NCBI GenBank assembly: GCA_025991245.1
Contig: BQMJ01000024.1
Coordinates: 62,001 to 126,000, forward strand
Origin: Galdieria partita
Lineage: Eukaryota; Rhodophyta; Bangiophyceae; Galdieriales; Galdieriaceae
Direction of reading: 5' to 3'
Length of the DNA: 64,000 nucleotides
Shown here: one piece after another, positions 32,440-43,941 of the stretch
How the letters are laid out: each line of letters begins with the position of its first letter
Position numbering within the stretch: the stretch's first letter is position 1
Notes under the pieces: generated by a model
What the model saw: the letters and a program-made list of their open reading frames with translations, nothing else
The model's database searches: none
What the model was told of the DNA's origin: nothing
Translations under genes and position numbers: made by a program

Positions 32440-34343
32440 TTAACCAACTACTTGAGACAGGATATCTTCCGTCTCTAGAAAGTTCGTGTATATTTCCTTG
32501 CCTTGAATGAATTTCTCATTATTGAAGATAGCCTGCAACCTTTTCAACTACCATATCATTTCATGAGAAAACTTTTGACTTACTCTGTGTAACGGTATAG
32601 TAGAGGGAACGCCCACAATATTCATTTCATTCAATGCGCGTTTCATTTTGCGAATAGCCTTGAGAGATACATTATTTTGTATCATCCAACAAATGCTGAT
32701 TCTTACCTGATCTCTTGTAGGTCCCCAAACAATCAACTTCCCAATCATGCTGTCGTAATTTGGCGCAATGGTATATCCAGGATATATATGGCTGTCCCAT
32801 CGAATTCCTAAACCACCAGGAACAAAGAGAGAAGAGACTCGGCCAGGCACTGGTCGGAAATTGTCTTTGGGCTCCTCACAATTGATTCGGACTTCAACCG
32901 CATGACCTTTCAAGTTAATATCGGACTATATCCAAGATATTGTTCATCATACCCAATAGAAACATCGGAAATAATTCCTACCTGTCTATATGGAAGTGGA
33001 CGTCCCTCTGCTATTTGTAACTGCAGCTGAACAATATCTATTCCAGTTATTTGTTCTGTAATAGGATGCTCTACTTGAATCCTCGTATTCATTTCCATGA
33101 AATAAAACTCTCCAGTTGCTGATAATAAAAACTCCACAGTACCAGCGCCACAGTAGTTGATTGCTTTGGCTGCATTGACAGCAGCTTCTCCCATCTTGGC
33201 TCTCAGTTCTTCAGTCATTACTGGACATGGTGCTTCTTCCACTAACTTTTGGTTCCTTCGTTGGATAGAACAATCTCTTTCTCCCAAATGGATTGCGTTT
33301 CCATACTTATCAGCAAAAACTTGTATCTCTACATGACGAGGAGCTTCTACAAATTTTTCCAAATAAAGTTTCCCATTACCAAATGCTGCTTGTGCTTCTG
33401 CTGAACACATTTGATACAGCGAACGCAAATCTTCTGAATTTCGTGCAAGTTTTATACCTCTTCCACCACCACCCGCAGTTGCTTTTAGAAGAACAGGGTA
33501 TCCTATATTTTCAGCTATCCTAACAGCTTCTTCAGCGTCGGATAAAATCCCATTGGAGCCGGGAACACAAGGAACACCAGCGTTCAACATAGTCTCCTTG
33601 GCTGTCGACTAGAAGGAATAAATATCAACTAAGCTTGGGTTTCATAAAAAACTGTACCTTATCTCCCATCTTGTCAATTGCAAAAGGAGAGGGACCGACA
33701 AATATAAGGCCCAATTCTTCGCAGGAAGAAGAAAAAACAGAGTTTTCACTTAAGAAGCCGTAGCCCGGATGAATTGCATCGGCACCTGTTTTTCACGAAT
33801 TTTGTTCAGGAAATAATATCTGGAAGCTAGAATATAATACGGACCTGTAATTTCTGCGGCAGCGAGAACACTTGTAATATCCAAATAAGACTTCTTACTG
33901 GAGGCTTCCCCAATACAAACAGTTTCATCCGCCAGCGCGACGTGCAAAGCGTTTCGATCTGCTGTAGAATATATGGCAACAGTTTCTATACCCATTTCTC
34001 GGCAACTTCGTATAACCCTTACAGCTATTTCACCTCTATTTGCGATCAGAACTTTCTTGATGGGTTTCACTTTGTACTTTTGAGCTTTCTCAACTAGTTT
34101 TTCTTTCACGACTGAAGAGCTTGACGACACTGTGTGCTGCTCTCTTGCCAAAGATGACGAAGGAACGGAAAAATTGGACTGACTCCCATATTCAAGTCTC
34201 CATAAAAAGAAAGTATTTCTACAAGTTTCTTTATAAGGAACGACCTCAAGTCTACGCACAAAAGAGGACCTGAAAGCTGAAAGTTTTGATTTTTTCACTG
34301 TTTTGTCGAGCGAAAATGTCTCAACAAAAGTAAAGCAAGTCAT
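32440..34343 (-). CDS. accC: Biotin carboxylase subunit of plastid acetyl-CoA carboxylase
   Basis: Carboxylates the biotin of BCCP in the first half-reaction of acetyl-CoA carboxylase. ATG 34343 opens a long basic Ser-rich leader, then [18 protein letters not shown]. Central motifs: [13 protein letters not shown]-grasp [59 protein letters not shown]. Six exons: 34343-33845, 33785-33658, 33608-32982, 32925-32707, 32658-32584 and 32532-32440, with introns of 48-59 nt. The protein ends [12 protein letters not shown]. The prokaryote-type single-domain form and the leader of about 90 residues indicate plastid targeting. Biotin synthase lies 3.6 kb to the right. Confidence 0.93.
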
Positions 34344-34431
34344 TCAACGATGAAACCAAAAGTCACAATAATTCATGACGATTGAATTGTTCCGATGAGT
34401 TCAATGACGCCAACCGGCGACTCATTGTCAT

Positions 34432-35926
34432 CTAAATGGCACTATTTCTTAATATCAAAGGCTTAAGAGCCAGCCAAAGGTCTTCACTACCCCATCTTTG
34501 TTTGAAACTTGTAGGAATAACCATAACTTCGAAGGGAAAACCTAAAGTAAGAAGCTCACTTTTGATACTTTGCACAACCATATCCTTTGGCTTGTTACAT
34601 TTGTCCATTTTGGTCAGTACGGCATAATAACGTTCCAACACATGGGTAGTCAACAAAAATTCAATAAAATAACGATCTTCTTGAGAAATGCCTTGACTTG
34701 CATCGATCAAATGAAACAAAACTTGCAGGCATTTCCTTTGTTCTAAATAGTCTCTGATCAAGTCTACCCATTTGTCTCTTGTTTCCTTGGAAACTCGAGC
34801 ATAACCGTATCCGGGAAGGTCAACCAAGAAGAACTTTTTATCTTCTTGACTTCTATTCACAATAAAGTAATTCAATTGTTGCGTCTTTCCAGGGGTCTTG
34901 CTGGTATAGGCGATGGAATAGTTATTCACCAGAAGATTCAGCAGCGAACTCTTACCAACATTGCTTTTACCGACAAATGCCACTTCCGGCAAAGGCTTTG
35001 GTAAAGTTTCCATAGAAACAGCACCTGTAACAAAATGAATCTCCTTTATGAAGGCTCCTGCAAGTAACGTATTCGTATCTGAATCGGAAGCAACACTACA
35101 ACGTTTCTTCATTTCAATAATGGCATAGAGGCCTTCTAATGACTTTGCTTTACTATAGACTGTCAATAACTTGTTTACTACAGCTGTGCTCACATATTCC
35201 TTCAATTGCTCTAAACAACGAACATATGTGAGCGATTGTGCCAAATCTCCACGTTGAACATAATAGTTGGCAAGCTCCACACATACTTGAACTGCTATCG
35301 AAAGCTTGCTATTATCAACTGAATTATTCGACTTCTCCTTCACAGTAATATGTATCCAATCTTCTAAGTCATTGAGTATTTTTTCCATAAGAGTCTTTTG
35401 CTTTTGGCTGTCGACACTTTTCCAAATGGATAGCAAAAGTGTGGAGTCACTACTCGACAAGTCTTTTTCGCTTCGAGAAATTTCATAAAGCGCGTGTCCC
35501 AAATCTGCTCTACCTGCAGATGACAGTTTCTTAATAAACCTTCTTCTTGACTGCTCTTCAAGCTCGTGGCCACTCGAAATCTAAACAAGTAAAAAGGTTT
35601 CCAAAAGTAACACTATGAAACATACTTACATGATTGAGCACCAGATCATAAGCTTTCCTCGTTGCCTTTTGTTTCAAAAGCTCCAAGAATCGCTGTTCAA
35701 GTCTTTCTTTTGTTTCTGGTGGAGGTTGTTGGGTAGAAGTAGTGCACAGAAACTTGACAGAATATTTGAAATCAGTGACTGACCAACTAGAAGCACTACG
35801 ACCATTGTATTTTTTGTGTACAAATCCACGATGAAAGTGTAGCTTTCTTGACGAAGACTGCCATACAAGAGGCTTCCAAACGAAACAAATCATCTCAGGA
35901 CGAAATAGGATCCTCACTACTGCCAT
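34432..35926 (-). CDS. engB: EngB/YihA-type GTPase with long N-terminal extension
   Basis: Ribosome-assembly GTPase, probably organellar. Exons 35926-35630 and 35580-34432 (49-nt intron at 35581-35629), 481 residues. The last 200 or so residues are a complete EngB: G1 GKSNVGKSSLLN, G2 region TPGKTQQLN, G3 DLPGYGYARV, G4 TKMDK. Ahead of it is a leader with a hydrophobic start and Arg-rich stretch (RSASSWSVTDF), then about 200 residues of helical repeat-like sequence (ELANYYVQRGDLAQSLTYVRCLEQL) of TPR or PPR appearance. Plain EngB is about 200-220 residues, so the helical domain is unusual. ATG 35926 is the best start; upstream in-frame sequence has only non-ATG codons. Confidence 0.85.
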
Positions 35927-36096
35927 AACCAACAATCCAAAAATTAACAAAAGCAACGATATGAATATCAAAACGAGTTGTATGATCCATCTGTTCCCAT
36001 AAATGATGTTTCTTATCGATAAGAACGAAAGAAGACTATTCTATCCATTCTATTGGATTGGATTGTTGAATTGTGGCGACACTGACTGACTCGACA

Positions 36097-36725
36097 ATGA
36101 CTGGAAGTCGTCGAAAACAAGCAGTTGGCGAACCTTATCTATTAGAGTTTCACGGAACGGAATGTGATCACTGTGTAGATATGCTTCCTCTTGTTCACAA
36201 GATAGAGAAAGAGTTGGGCGTAACTATGTTAAAGTTAGAGGCAAGTGTAACGACGTGAAACAACTCCAATCCCTGAACAGATTGTTTTTCTAGGTGTGGC
36301 ACAATCCAAGAAACAATCGTCTCTTACAAAAGTTAGACAGCTCTTCGGTTTGTGGTGGGGTTCCATTTTTCTACAATAGGATAAGTAGACAGTTCATTTG
36401 TGGTGCTACGACCTACAAAAACTTGCTTGCTTGGGCCAAGTCTGAAGGTTGTGCTTCGTTTCTTCCTCCAGAGACTGCTCAAGGACAAGAAGAAGACCGT
36501 AGTAAAAGTGCTTTTGAAAGATTGCGCTCAAAGGGAATGGAAAGATTGCAAGAAAGATCGAAACCTGTCACACCAGGAGGCTCAAGTTCTGATTCCACCA
36601 AGTCCCAGAGTGCAGCAACCTCAGAGAACAAGGAAAGTGGTTTTCTTGCTGTTCCGTTTCTTTTGACTCCAAAGAAGAAGAAGAGGAGTCTTCCTTGGTA
36701 CGTTTGTCCTAGAACCAAGTCGTAG
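36097..36725 (+). CDS. Thioredoxin-like protein with CxxC, unknown
   Basis: Starts at ATG 36097 (MTGSRRKQAVGEPYLLEFHG). A thioredoxin-like fold is suggested by EPYLLEFHGTECDHCVDMLP (CDHC in the place of CGPC), then LGVTMLKLE, and CGGVPFFYN with the cis-Pro. An intron ends at 36293; the donor is either GT at 36247 (47 nt) or a GC donor at 36241 (53 nt). The latter gives LKLEVWHNPRNN, the former adds ASV. The C-terminal third is Ser/Lys-rich and ends in KKKKRSLPWYVCPRTKS. No signal peptide is evident. I know of no named family with this exact layout. Total about 192 residues. Confidence 0.6.
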
Positions 36726-36848
36726 GGGAACTATTCAGCTAGTTTGGTGGCGCAAGCTATACGTCAAGGTTCTCTTGGAAAGTTTTAGATACTATAAAAC
36801 ATTGGGTTTTCATTTTAGTAACGATGATTGTTATAACAGTCGAGATAA

Positions 36849-37888
36849 TTAACGTTGCAACTTAGGATTGCCTCCATAATGAATAGTCTTCAATCTTGGC
36901 ATTTGCTTCAAGCCTTAACACAATTATAACTGATTCTGAACACAGTGTAATGACCACATAACTTACTTGAAGGTAACTGTATCAAATTGTTGTCTGATAC
37001 GTCGAGAATGATAAGACTTTGCAAATTGGATATTTCTTCAGGTAGAGTTTGCAATCGATTTCGAGATAAATCCAAGACTTTCAGTTTCCTCAAACAACAA
37101 AGCGTTAAAGGAAATGCTTGTAACCGATTATCTTGTAGATACAGATGTGTGATACTTTCTGAGAACAACTTGATAGAGTCTGGAAGGAACGATATACAGT
37201 TTCCTTGTAAATGGAAACAAAAACAAGGACAAGCCATTTTCCATAAATAAGTAAACAACATATCCAAAGTTGTCGATACTAATTGAAGAAAACTCATATT
37301 TGCTATACCTTCCATTCTGCGAACACTACTTTCCAACTGAGCTACTGCAGTTTCCAAAGAAGCTTCCATTATGACTGAAGTATTTGCTCTTTGTAGTTTG
37401 GAATCAGTTCTAGAACGTAACCTATCATGGCTCTCCTGAGAAGTTTGAGAATCTTGTATATCTTCTACAGAAGATTTTGGTTGTACATTTTCTATAGTTG
37501 GACTATTTCTTTCTTGTAACAGTCCTTTCTCAAAGTACAGTTTGGTTTTCTGTCTCGACTTGGAGATACGACTTTCCAAACAGGGTTCGAAGTCACTTGA
37601 GTGTGTATGGGTTGAAGAATCAGCCAAAGATAAGGTCGAGGAGTTGAGATCTTCCGACTCTGAATTTGAAAAGGAACAAGGCTTCTCTTCCTTTGTACTC
37701 GTTGCAACCAAACTTTCTTCTTGAACGAGAGATTGAGAAGCCGAGTCTAGTGGTACAAACATGAGCTGTCTACTATTCATTTGATTGGTTCTTTTCCTTT
37801 TCTGCCTGGAAAGCTTGAGACCTTTGTTGCTCAAGTTGTCAATGTTCAAAGTCTCTTGAGAAGCTGATTCTTTCATGGCGCGCAGCAT
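36849..37888 (-). CDS. Leucine-rich-repeat protein
   Basis: About 328 residues from two exons (37888-36967 and 36913-36849; 53-nt intron). ATG 37888 opens MLRAMKESASQETL. The first 200 residues are Ser/Arg-rich and unstructured. The C-terminal part has typical plant-intracellular-Ras-group-like LRRs: SITHLYLQDNRLQAFPLTLC, LKVLDLSRNRLQTLPEEI, LIILDVSDNNLIQLPSS, then LKQMPRLKTIHYGGNPKLQR. The Phe/Cys-rich stretch before the first repeat (near 37190-37290) may include a small in-frame intron. Likely a protein-interaction adaptor; partner unknown. Confidence 0.72.
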
Positions 37889-37964
37889 TGTTTGAAATGA
37901 TCCATTCAATATATAGGATCAGTACTTTTCATTGGATCATTTTTATTATAAAAAGCGCGTCTCA

Positions 37965-39151
37965 CTACGCCGTCACAGAAGCATTACTCTGCCAGTTGTT
38001 TTCTATCTTTTTACTATTCTCAGTAGCTTCTTTCTCCATAGGAAAAAAAGGAGGCTTTCCTGTGAGGCCCAGTGTTTGGAATAAGATCTGATCTTGTGTA
38101 AACTCGTTGTTTGGAGTGGTTAAAAGTCGCTCTCCAGTAAAAATACTGTTGGCACCAGAAAGGAAACACAAGGCTTGCTCAGCAGGACTTAGGGAAATTC
38201 TACCAGCACTTAAGCGAACCATAGAAGACGGCATAAGAATGCGAGCAGAAGCAATCATTCGACACATTTCCCAAACAGAAACTGGCTTCATGTCCTCTAA
38301 TGGAGTTCCTTTAGTTGCAACCAAGGCATTCACTGGAACCGACTCAGGGTGCTTCGGCATAGTTGCCAATGTATGTAACAAACTTATGCGATCCTCATCG
38401 GTTTCTCCCAAACCCAAAATGCCTCCACAACAAACAGAAATACCAGCATCTCTAACACTTTGCAAAGTGTTGAGACGATCTTCAAAAGTTCTCGTACTAA
38501 TGACTTTGGGATAGAACTCTCTACTCGTATCCAAGTTATGATTGTACGCCGTGAGACCGGCTTCTTTCAGCTTCACAGCTTGGTCCTTGGTAAGTAAACC
38601 AAGAGTGGCGCATACTTCCAAGCCCATCGATCGAATTTCACGTATAACGTCTAAAACACGCTCAAACTGACGATTTCCTACTTGAGAAACTCCTCTCCAA
38701 GCAGCACCCATACAAAAGCGAGTGCTTCCCGATTCCTTTGCTTGTTTTGCGGCTTGCAGAATTTCTTGTTTCTGCATCAACGGTTCGGCTTTCACAAACG
38801 TTTTGTGATGACTCGATTGTGAACAATACTTGCAGTCTTCAGGGCATCCACCTGATTTGATGCTCAACAAGGTACACTGTTGAACTTGAGTAGAGTCAAA
38901 GTACTGTCGATGTACTGTAGCTGCTTGATAAATCAACTCTAAAAGGGGTTGCCGATATACATTTTCGACTTGTTCTAGTGTCCAATCGGAACGAACAGGA
39001 AAGGATTCGGAACTGTGGGTTCCATTAGGACGAGCTAGAACGCTGCTGAAACGAGTGAATTGCCTGGAGCGCATCACTTGTCGAGCTACCTCTAACAGCA
39101 AAAATATACAGTCTGTTCTGATAAAAGACTTTACACGTACTCACCCAACAT
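37965..39151 (-). CDS. bioB: Biotin synthase
   Basis: Radical-SAM enzyme inserting sulfur into dethiobiotin, normally mitochondrial in plants. A tiny first exon (39151-39145, ATGTTGG) joins over a 53-nt intron (39092-39144) to 39091-37965, giving MLEVARQVMRSRQFTRFSSV, an Arg/Ser-rich presequence. The radical-SAM cluster motif is CPEDCKYCSQ; later motifs are YNHNLDTSREFY, CCGGILGLGET, MVRLSAGR and FTGERLLTTPN. About 377 residues, slightly longer than bacterial BioB because of the leader and a tail (EKEATENSKKIENN). The neighbourhood also holds biotin carboxylase. Confidence 0.93.
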
Positions 39152-39267
39152 TGTGCAGCTCCAAGTTGATACTGTGCCTTTCGACTGAGTGACACCCGAA
39201 GCGCGCGAATCAACAACGTCAAATAGAAATGGACTTTAGTTGAGAGGGATAACAACATTCTCTTCTC

Positions 39268-41025
39268 ATGCAGCCTGTACTTCTTTGTTGTTCAAGAGCA
39301 AAACTTTTCTCTGCACAATCCCTCGAGGGCCACTTGGAGTATCCTAAACTTGGAAAGAAAAAGTGCAAGAGAAAACGCTTCAATAAAGGAGCTCCTTCCC
39401 TCTCATTAACACGACAAATGTACTCTGGGTTTTCGGACTTGTCGACTAGTTTTACAAAGCTAGGAGACGATGTTTTAAAGGCAGTTGTTTATAAAAGTTC
39501 AACTTGTCATTTTTCAAAGAAAGAATGGGTGTTGTGGGGGTCAAACAACTCTCGAACCAAACTATGGGGAGCTTGTGGAAGGCTTTTGAATTCTAGTCGT
39601 TGCCTAAAGTGCCGCAGTTGTTCTGCTTGTTTTCTTCAGTTGGAGGCTTCTTGGGTAAAGAAGAGCCAAAGCCTGTCTTGTTGTTTGAAACGGGGCTTTT
39701 CGAGTTGCTGTTTGCAACAAAGTGTTTCGTATTGTGTATTTCGTTCATTCGAAGGTCGTCGAACTTGCTACGGAAGATTATCACCTCCATTAAGAAATAG
39801 TGAACGAAGGAGCTGTTTGAGTTCTGGCTTTTTACGAGATTCCAGTGTTCCTGTTCCTTTTCTTTGGCACCAACTATGTAATGTTTTCATTCCGCCCACT
39901 AGAAATGTTGTATGTACTAGCAAGTTATTTCCTTTGATGTGTGCGGTATATATGTCTCATAATCATACTCGTCCGTATAGTCACAACTGGAAAGATTCCA
40001 ATGCAGTTTTAACAAATCAAGTAAATCCATTTCATAGTTTCTCTTCATCCTCTGAGAAGATTCGACGTTTTGCGGTTATTTCTGATATTCATGTCTTTGA
40101 TGTTGATGGATTTTGGAACGAAAATGTTTTGGAATTTTTCAATCTCAGAATCCTGGGACTATTGAATATTTTCTTTTTGAGAGGGCCAGAAAGATTTTCC
40201 GTACAAGTTCTTGCCAAAGCTATTGAAGATATGCATGACATGAGAGTTGACCATCTCATATTGGCAGGAGATATTACAAACCTGAGTTTGGAAAGTGAAT
40301 TTTCTACTGCATCCAAAGTGGTTCGATTATTTGGTCCACCAAGTAGTATCACAGCCATTCCAGGGAACCACGATGTTTATAATCGAGGTGAATTGAAACG
40401 AAAATTATTTCAAAAGTATTTTGGTTCATATGCCGTATCCGATATCCCAGGCAGCTCACCTCGAGGAGATGGTTTTCCTATCATTCAAGTGAGAGGAAAT
40501 GTGGCGCTGATTGGTTTAAATACTGCGTTGCCAGGAAGTGCGCGTGGAATGGTGGGAAGAAGACAATGGCATGCGATAGAAGAAATGATGGAAAGGGCAT
40601 CACATATTCTGAACACTGTTGATATGAAAGTTCTAGTTCTCCACCATCCAGCTCAAAATCCTATGGTCCGAGGTTTACCTTGGATCCGAGAAATCGGACA
40701 TGATCTCAAGGATTGGAAATCCGTTGCAAAGTTTTGTAGAAAGTATTCTATTGATTTGGTTGTACATGGACATAATCATGTGCCTTATCAAGGTTTGTTA
40801 GATGGTTCACCTCAAACTTTGGTTTGTGAAAGTGGTTCGGGTACATTGATGACTTATCAAGAAGACCGAGTTGCACGTTATACGATATTTGAATTGAATG
40901 AAAAAGAAGGTTTGGAGCGTTGCTTTGCTCGTGTTTGGGATATGGAAGGAGAATGTTTCCGAACCAAAGAATTGATTCTTCCTCCCATAGAAAAGCAAAA
41001 GAGTGTTCCTTTTGCTGCAACTTGA
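39268..41025 (+). CDS. Calcineurin-like metallophosphoesterase with Cys-rich leader
   Basis: A 585-residue single-exon protein from ATG 39268. The first 260 residues are Cys/Ser/Lys-rich with no known domain, including LLNSSRCLKCRSCSACFLQL and SCCLQQSVSYCVF. The phosphoesterase domain (about residues 270-560) has ISDIHV, LILAGDITN, AIPGNHDVYN, LVLHHPA and VVHGHNHV, the five metal-binding signatures in order. There is no clear signal peptide. Substrate unknown; many relatives are phosphodiesterases or UDP-sugar hydrolases. The stop is 96 nt from the convergent stop of the kinase gene. Confidence 0.85.
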   Translation: MQPVLLCCSRAKLFSAQSLEGHLEYPKLGKKKCKRKRFNKGAPSLSLTRQMYSGFSDLSTSFTKLGDDVLKAVVYKSSTCHFSKKEWVLWGSNNSRTKLWGACGRLLNSSRCLKCRSCSACFLQLEASWVKKSQSLSCCLKRGFSSCCLQQSVSYCVFRSFEGRRTCYGRLSPPLRNSERRSCLSSGFLRDSSVPVPFLWHQLCNVFIPPTRNVVCTSKLFPLMCAVYMSHNHTRPYSHNWKDSNAVLTNQVNPFHSFSSSSEKIRRFAVISDIHVFDVDGFWNENVLEFFNLRILGLLNIFFLRGPERFSVQVLAKAIEDMHDMRVDHLILAGDITNLSLESEFSTASKVVRLFGPPSSITAIPGNHDVYNRGELKRKLFQKYFGSYAVSDIPGSSPRGDGFPIIQVRGNVALIGLNTALPGSARGMVGRRQWHAIEEMMERASHILNTVDMKVLVLHHPAQNPMVRGLPWIREIGHDLKDWKSVAKFCRKYSIDLVVHGHNHVPYQGLLDGSPQTLVCESGSGTLMTYQEDRVARYTIFELNEKEGLERCFARVWDMEGECFRTKELILPPIEKQKSVPFAAT

Positions 41026-41121
41026 ACGTTTTATGTATAAAGTTGCAAAGATAACATATGTCATTTTATTCTTTGTACAATGAACTCTCGTATGTACAAA
41101 CACCCCAACAAGAACAACATT

Positions 41122-43134
41122 TCAAACACTTTCATGAGAAGACAACGAAGAACCGACAGAAGAACTATAAGACTGTAATCGTAACAATGAAGGATTGGGT
41201 TGTTTTCCAGCAACGCGTTCTTCTTCTTCTTCTTCTCCAAACTCAAAACCTAAAAGATAACCATGAGAGCGAGACTTGGATGAATTACCACCAAAGAAAG
41301 GCTTCAAAATATGACCAAAGCCTCGAAAACCACTTCTTTGTCTTGTACTATCCCACTCATCAGACGCTGAACTAGCCGAATGTTGATCCATCACAGGAGT
41401 AATGGAACGCTTTGCTAAATATTCCATATCAAAATTGCGCAAATAATAATGAGTATCTTCAGGTCTATGAGGGCCATGGAGCTCCTTTTCTAACTTGTCT
41501 TCACTCGACGACATATTCACATAGTGACCCTGCATACCAGCTTGCATGATTTGATTCCAATCTATATCTTCAAAAAATGGATGTTTCTTAATTTCACTAA
41601 TACCTTCACAACCACAGCCTAATCTTTGTACAGGATCCCTTTCTAGCAAACCATAAAGTAATGAACGAGCTTCTTCTGAGACATCTTTTGGAAATGAAAG
41701 CGACAACCCTTTGATACGTCGATACATCTCTGAACGATTCTTATGATAAAAAGGAGATTTACCACATAACATGTCATACAACAAAACACCAAATGACCAA
41801 ACATCCACAGAAAATCCATAACTCTCGCATTTCAACATCTCTGGAGAGATGAAAGCTCTCGTTCCACAAAACGAATTGGTTCGACAGTTGGAAAGACTAC
41901 TCAAGTGTCTACAAAGACCAAAGTCTGCTAAACGAATGTGACCATTCTTATCAATAAGAATATTTTCTGGTTTCAAATCCCGATAAACAAAGCCATTTTG
42001 ATGAATCTCTTCCAGACCTAGCAATATTTCTGCAGCAATTCTCTTCACTTGCTGTTCTGGAATCTTTCTTCGATGATGATGTAAATAATAAAACAAATCT
42101 CCCCCTTCACAAAAATCTGTAACCAAATAAAACTTTTCTCTTGTCTGGAAAGCAGCACGTAAACCTACGATAAAAGGATGCTTGCCAGCCAACTGTAGTA
42201 GTAACCGTTCATCTGTAAGATGTCTCGAGGTACTGGAAGCTGCAAACACCTTTGACTTATCTATGACTTTTACAGCCGCGAGTTGCCCATTTAGTTTTGA
42301 TTTGGCAAAATAAACAGATCCTGATGCCCCTTTTCCAACTGGAGAGATAAAATCATAATCCTCCACTGAAGGTAACCTAGAACTGGCAATTCTTGAGAAA
42401 ATACGAAACAATGCCGTTGCTTCGTCTGTCTGAATATATACTCTTCCGCCATGTAAGATGAGAGCGCCATCAGCAGCAAATGAATTTTCTTTATCCATTA
42501 TCACCGAAGTATTTTCAGATGTATCTTCGTTTTGACAAACTTCCGATGAAATTTTCACTCTCAGAGTATGTCCATTCATAAGTTTTACTTTTGCTCCAAT
42601 CAAAGGAAACGCAACTCTTATTCGAAGAGTGTCAGTCTTCCTAAAGGGAGGTGACTGTGAGTCGGGTGGAATTTCTAGACTATCTGTCTCAACTGTTCCA
42701 GAGCTCTCCTCTGAAGAGTACGACTCAATGGTCTCAGCGCTGCTATATTTATCCGACACAGTCTTTGACAACGACAATTGTTCAGCTACCTGACGAATAA
42801 TCAGCCATCTTCCCTTCATTTCCAGCAGACCCTGTCTCCAGGAGAATGTTGGGAATATAGGTGATTTTTTAACTTGATAAGTCACTGAAACAGGATGGTG
42901 TAATGAGGGCAATCTCCTCAGTAAGACCAAAGGGTCTGTGAAAGGATCTGTCCCGCCAGATAGGAGGACTGACTTTTCCGATTTTTCGGTACACCTGGTA
43001 CACTCTGAGTTGTAGGGTTTCAACCCATCGGCATAAGCTCTTTCTTGCGTTTCTTTCAGCACTTCAAGAGGACTCTTCAATTTGGGTAAGTTCCCTTGTA
43101 GGCTACCTCTTCTTGGCTTTGTGAAAAATAACAT
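41122..43134 (-). CDS. AGC-family Ser/Thr protein kinase
   Basis: A 670-residue kinase, intronless, start ATG 43134. The N-terminal 290 residues have a possible PH-like region (RQGLLEMKGRWLIIRQV) then a Ser-rich linker. Kinase motifs: GKGASGSVYF loop, AAVKVIDKS, YRDLKPENIL, ADFGLCRH, and T-loop FCGTRAFISPEM. The rest of the catalytic domain (DVWSFGVLLYDML, RLGCGCEG) is AGC-like. The C-tail has the NFDMEYL turn motif and a hydrophobic motif FRGFGHI, in which the usual Ser/Thr is Gly. The protein ends Ser-rich. Nearest known groups are AKT/S6K/SGK-type; I cannot place it more closely. Confidence 0.88.
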   Translation of the reverse strand: MLFFTKPRRGSLQGNLPKLKSPLEVLKETQERAYADGLKPYNSECTRCTEKSEKSVLLSGGTDPFTDPLVLLRRLPSLHHPVSVTYQVKKSPIFPTFSWRQGLLEMKGRWLIIRQVAEQLSLSKTVSDKYSSAETIESYSSEESSGTVETDSLEIPPDSQSPPFRKTDTLRIRVAFPLIGAKVKLMNGHTLRVKISSEVCQNEDTSENTSVIMDKENSFAADGALILHGGRVYIQTDEATALFRIFSRIASSRLPSVEDYDFISPVGKGASGSVYFAKSKLNGQLAAVKVIDKSKVFAASSTSRHLTDERLLLQLAGKHPFIVGLRAAFQTREKFYLVTDFCEGGDLFYYLHHHRRKIPEQQVKRIAAEILLGLEEIHQNGFVYRDLKPENILIDKNGHIRLADFGLCRHLSSLSNCRTNSFCGTRAFISPEMLKCESYGFSVDVWSFGVLLYDMLCGKSPFYHKNRSEMYRRIKGLSLSFPKDVSEEARSLLYGLLERDPVQRLGCGCEGISEIKKHPFFEDIDWNQIMQAGMQGHYVNMSSSEDKLEKELHGPHRPEDTHYYLRNFDMEYLAKRSITPVMDQHSASSASDEWDSTRQRSGFRGFGHILKPFFGGNSSKSRSHGYLLGFEFGEEEEEERVAGKQPNPSLLRLQSYSSSVGSSLSSHESV

Positions 43135-43941
43135 CCTTTCAGATAAGCTTCACCAGCAAAGAATTCCACGTGAGCCTAATTGAAGGCCCCAAATGTTTCT
43201 GTTTTTGGGGAATCGAATCCGCAGCGGCCAGACCTTCAAGCATCTCAAGGAATATGGAAGTGTGACCAATGGACAACAAATAAGGCGGCTTTCTTCGTCC
43301 ACTCAAAACTTTGAAGATGAAGAATTTTTGCAAAAGGACGATATCTGTTGTACTCTATGAATATCAAAAGCTCTCTCAAGAAATAACCAACGGTGTTTCA
43401 AGGTTAGTTTGAACTTATAATTCTACCTTTTATAATACTTTGAGAAGGATCAAACTAAACATTCTCCTTGAAATATAATAGACACTACTGTTTATTCTCA
43501 TTTTTGTTAACCTGGAGCTGATGATCTTTAGACATGTGTATACTCACGTTTATAGAAAAGGGAATCTATGATGATATATACATATGAAAGCTGGGCTTGC
43601 AACCGTTCACACAAGTCCAGCTCACACAAACAATGACACCTAACCAAAAACAACCAATATTTGGAAGAATCGTAAATATTCTCCATATTTCCAAGTAACG
43701 CAAACTAGCCTCATTCGATTTCTCAGTTTCCCCTAACTATTATCCATGGCAATTGAATTGCCTATACAATATTACTCTCTCTTTTATTTCTATGGGGTTT
43801 AAAGCTTGAATTGTCCCATCTATAGTCCATTTCCTTCTACGCTTTACTTCAATTGAAGACACGGAAATCTAATTTTCAAAAAGGCAAATTCGTCGATCCA
43901 AAAAAGAGACAATGTCCAAAGAACAAAGAAGTCATGAACCA
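43135..43941. other. Intergenic upstream of the AGC kinase
   Basis: About 800 bases. A 65-residue minus-strand open frame at 43139-43333 (ends LLVKLI) abuts the kinase start and may be 5' leader. The rest is AT-rich with no gene, RNA gene or repeat that I can support. Confidence 0.4.
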
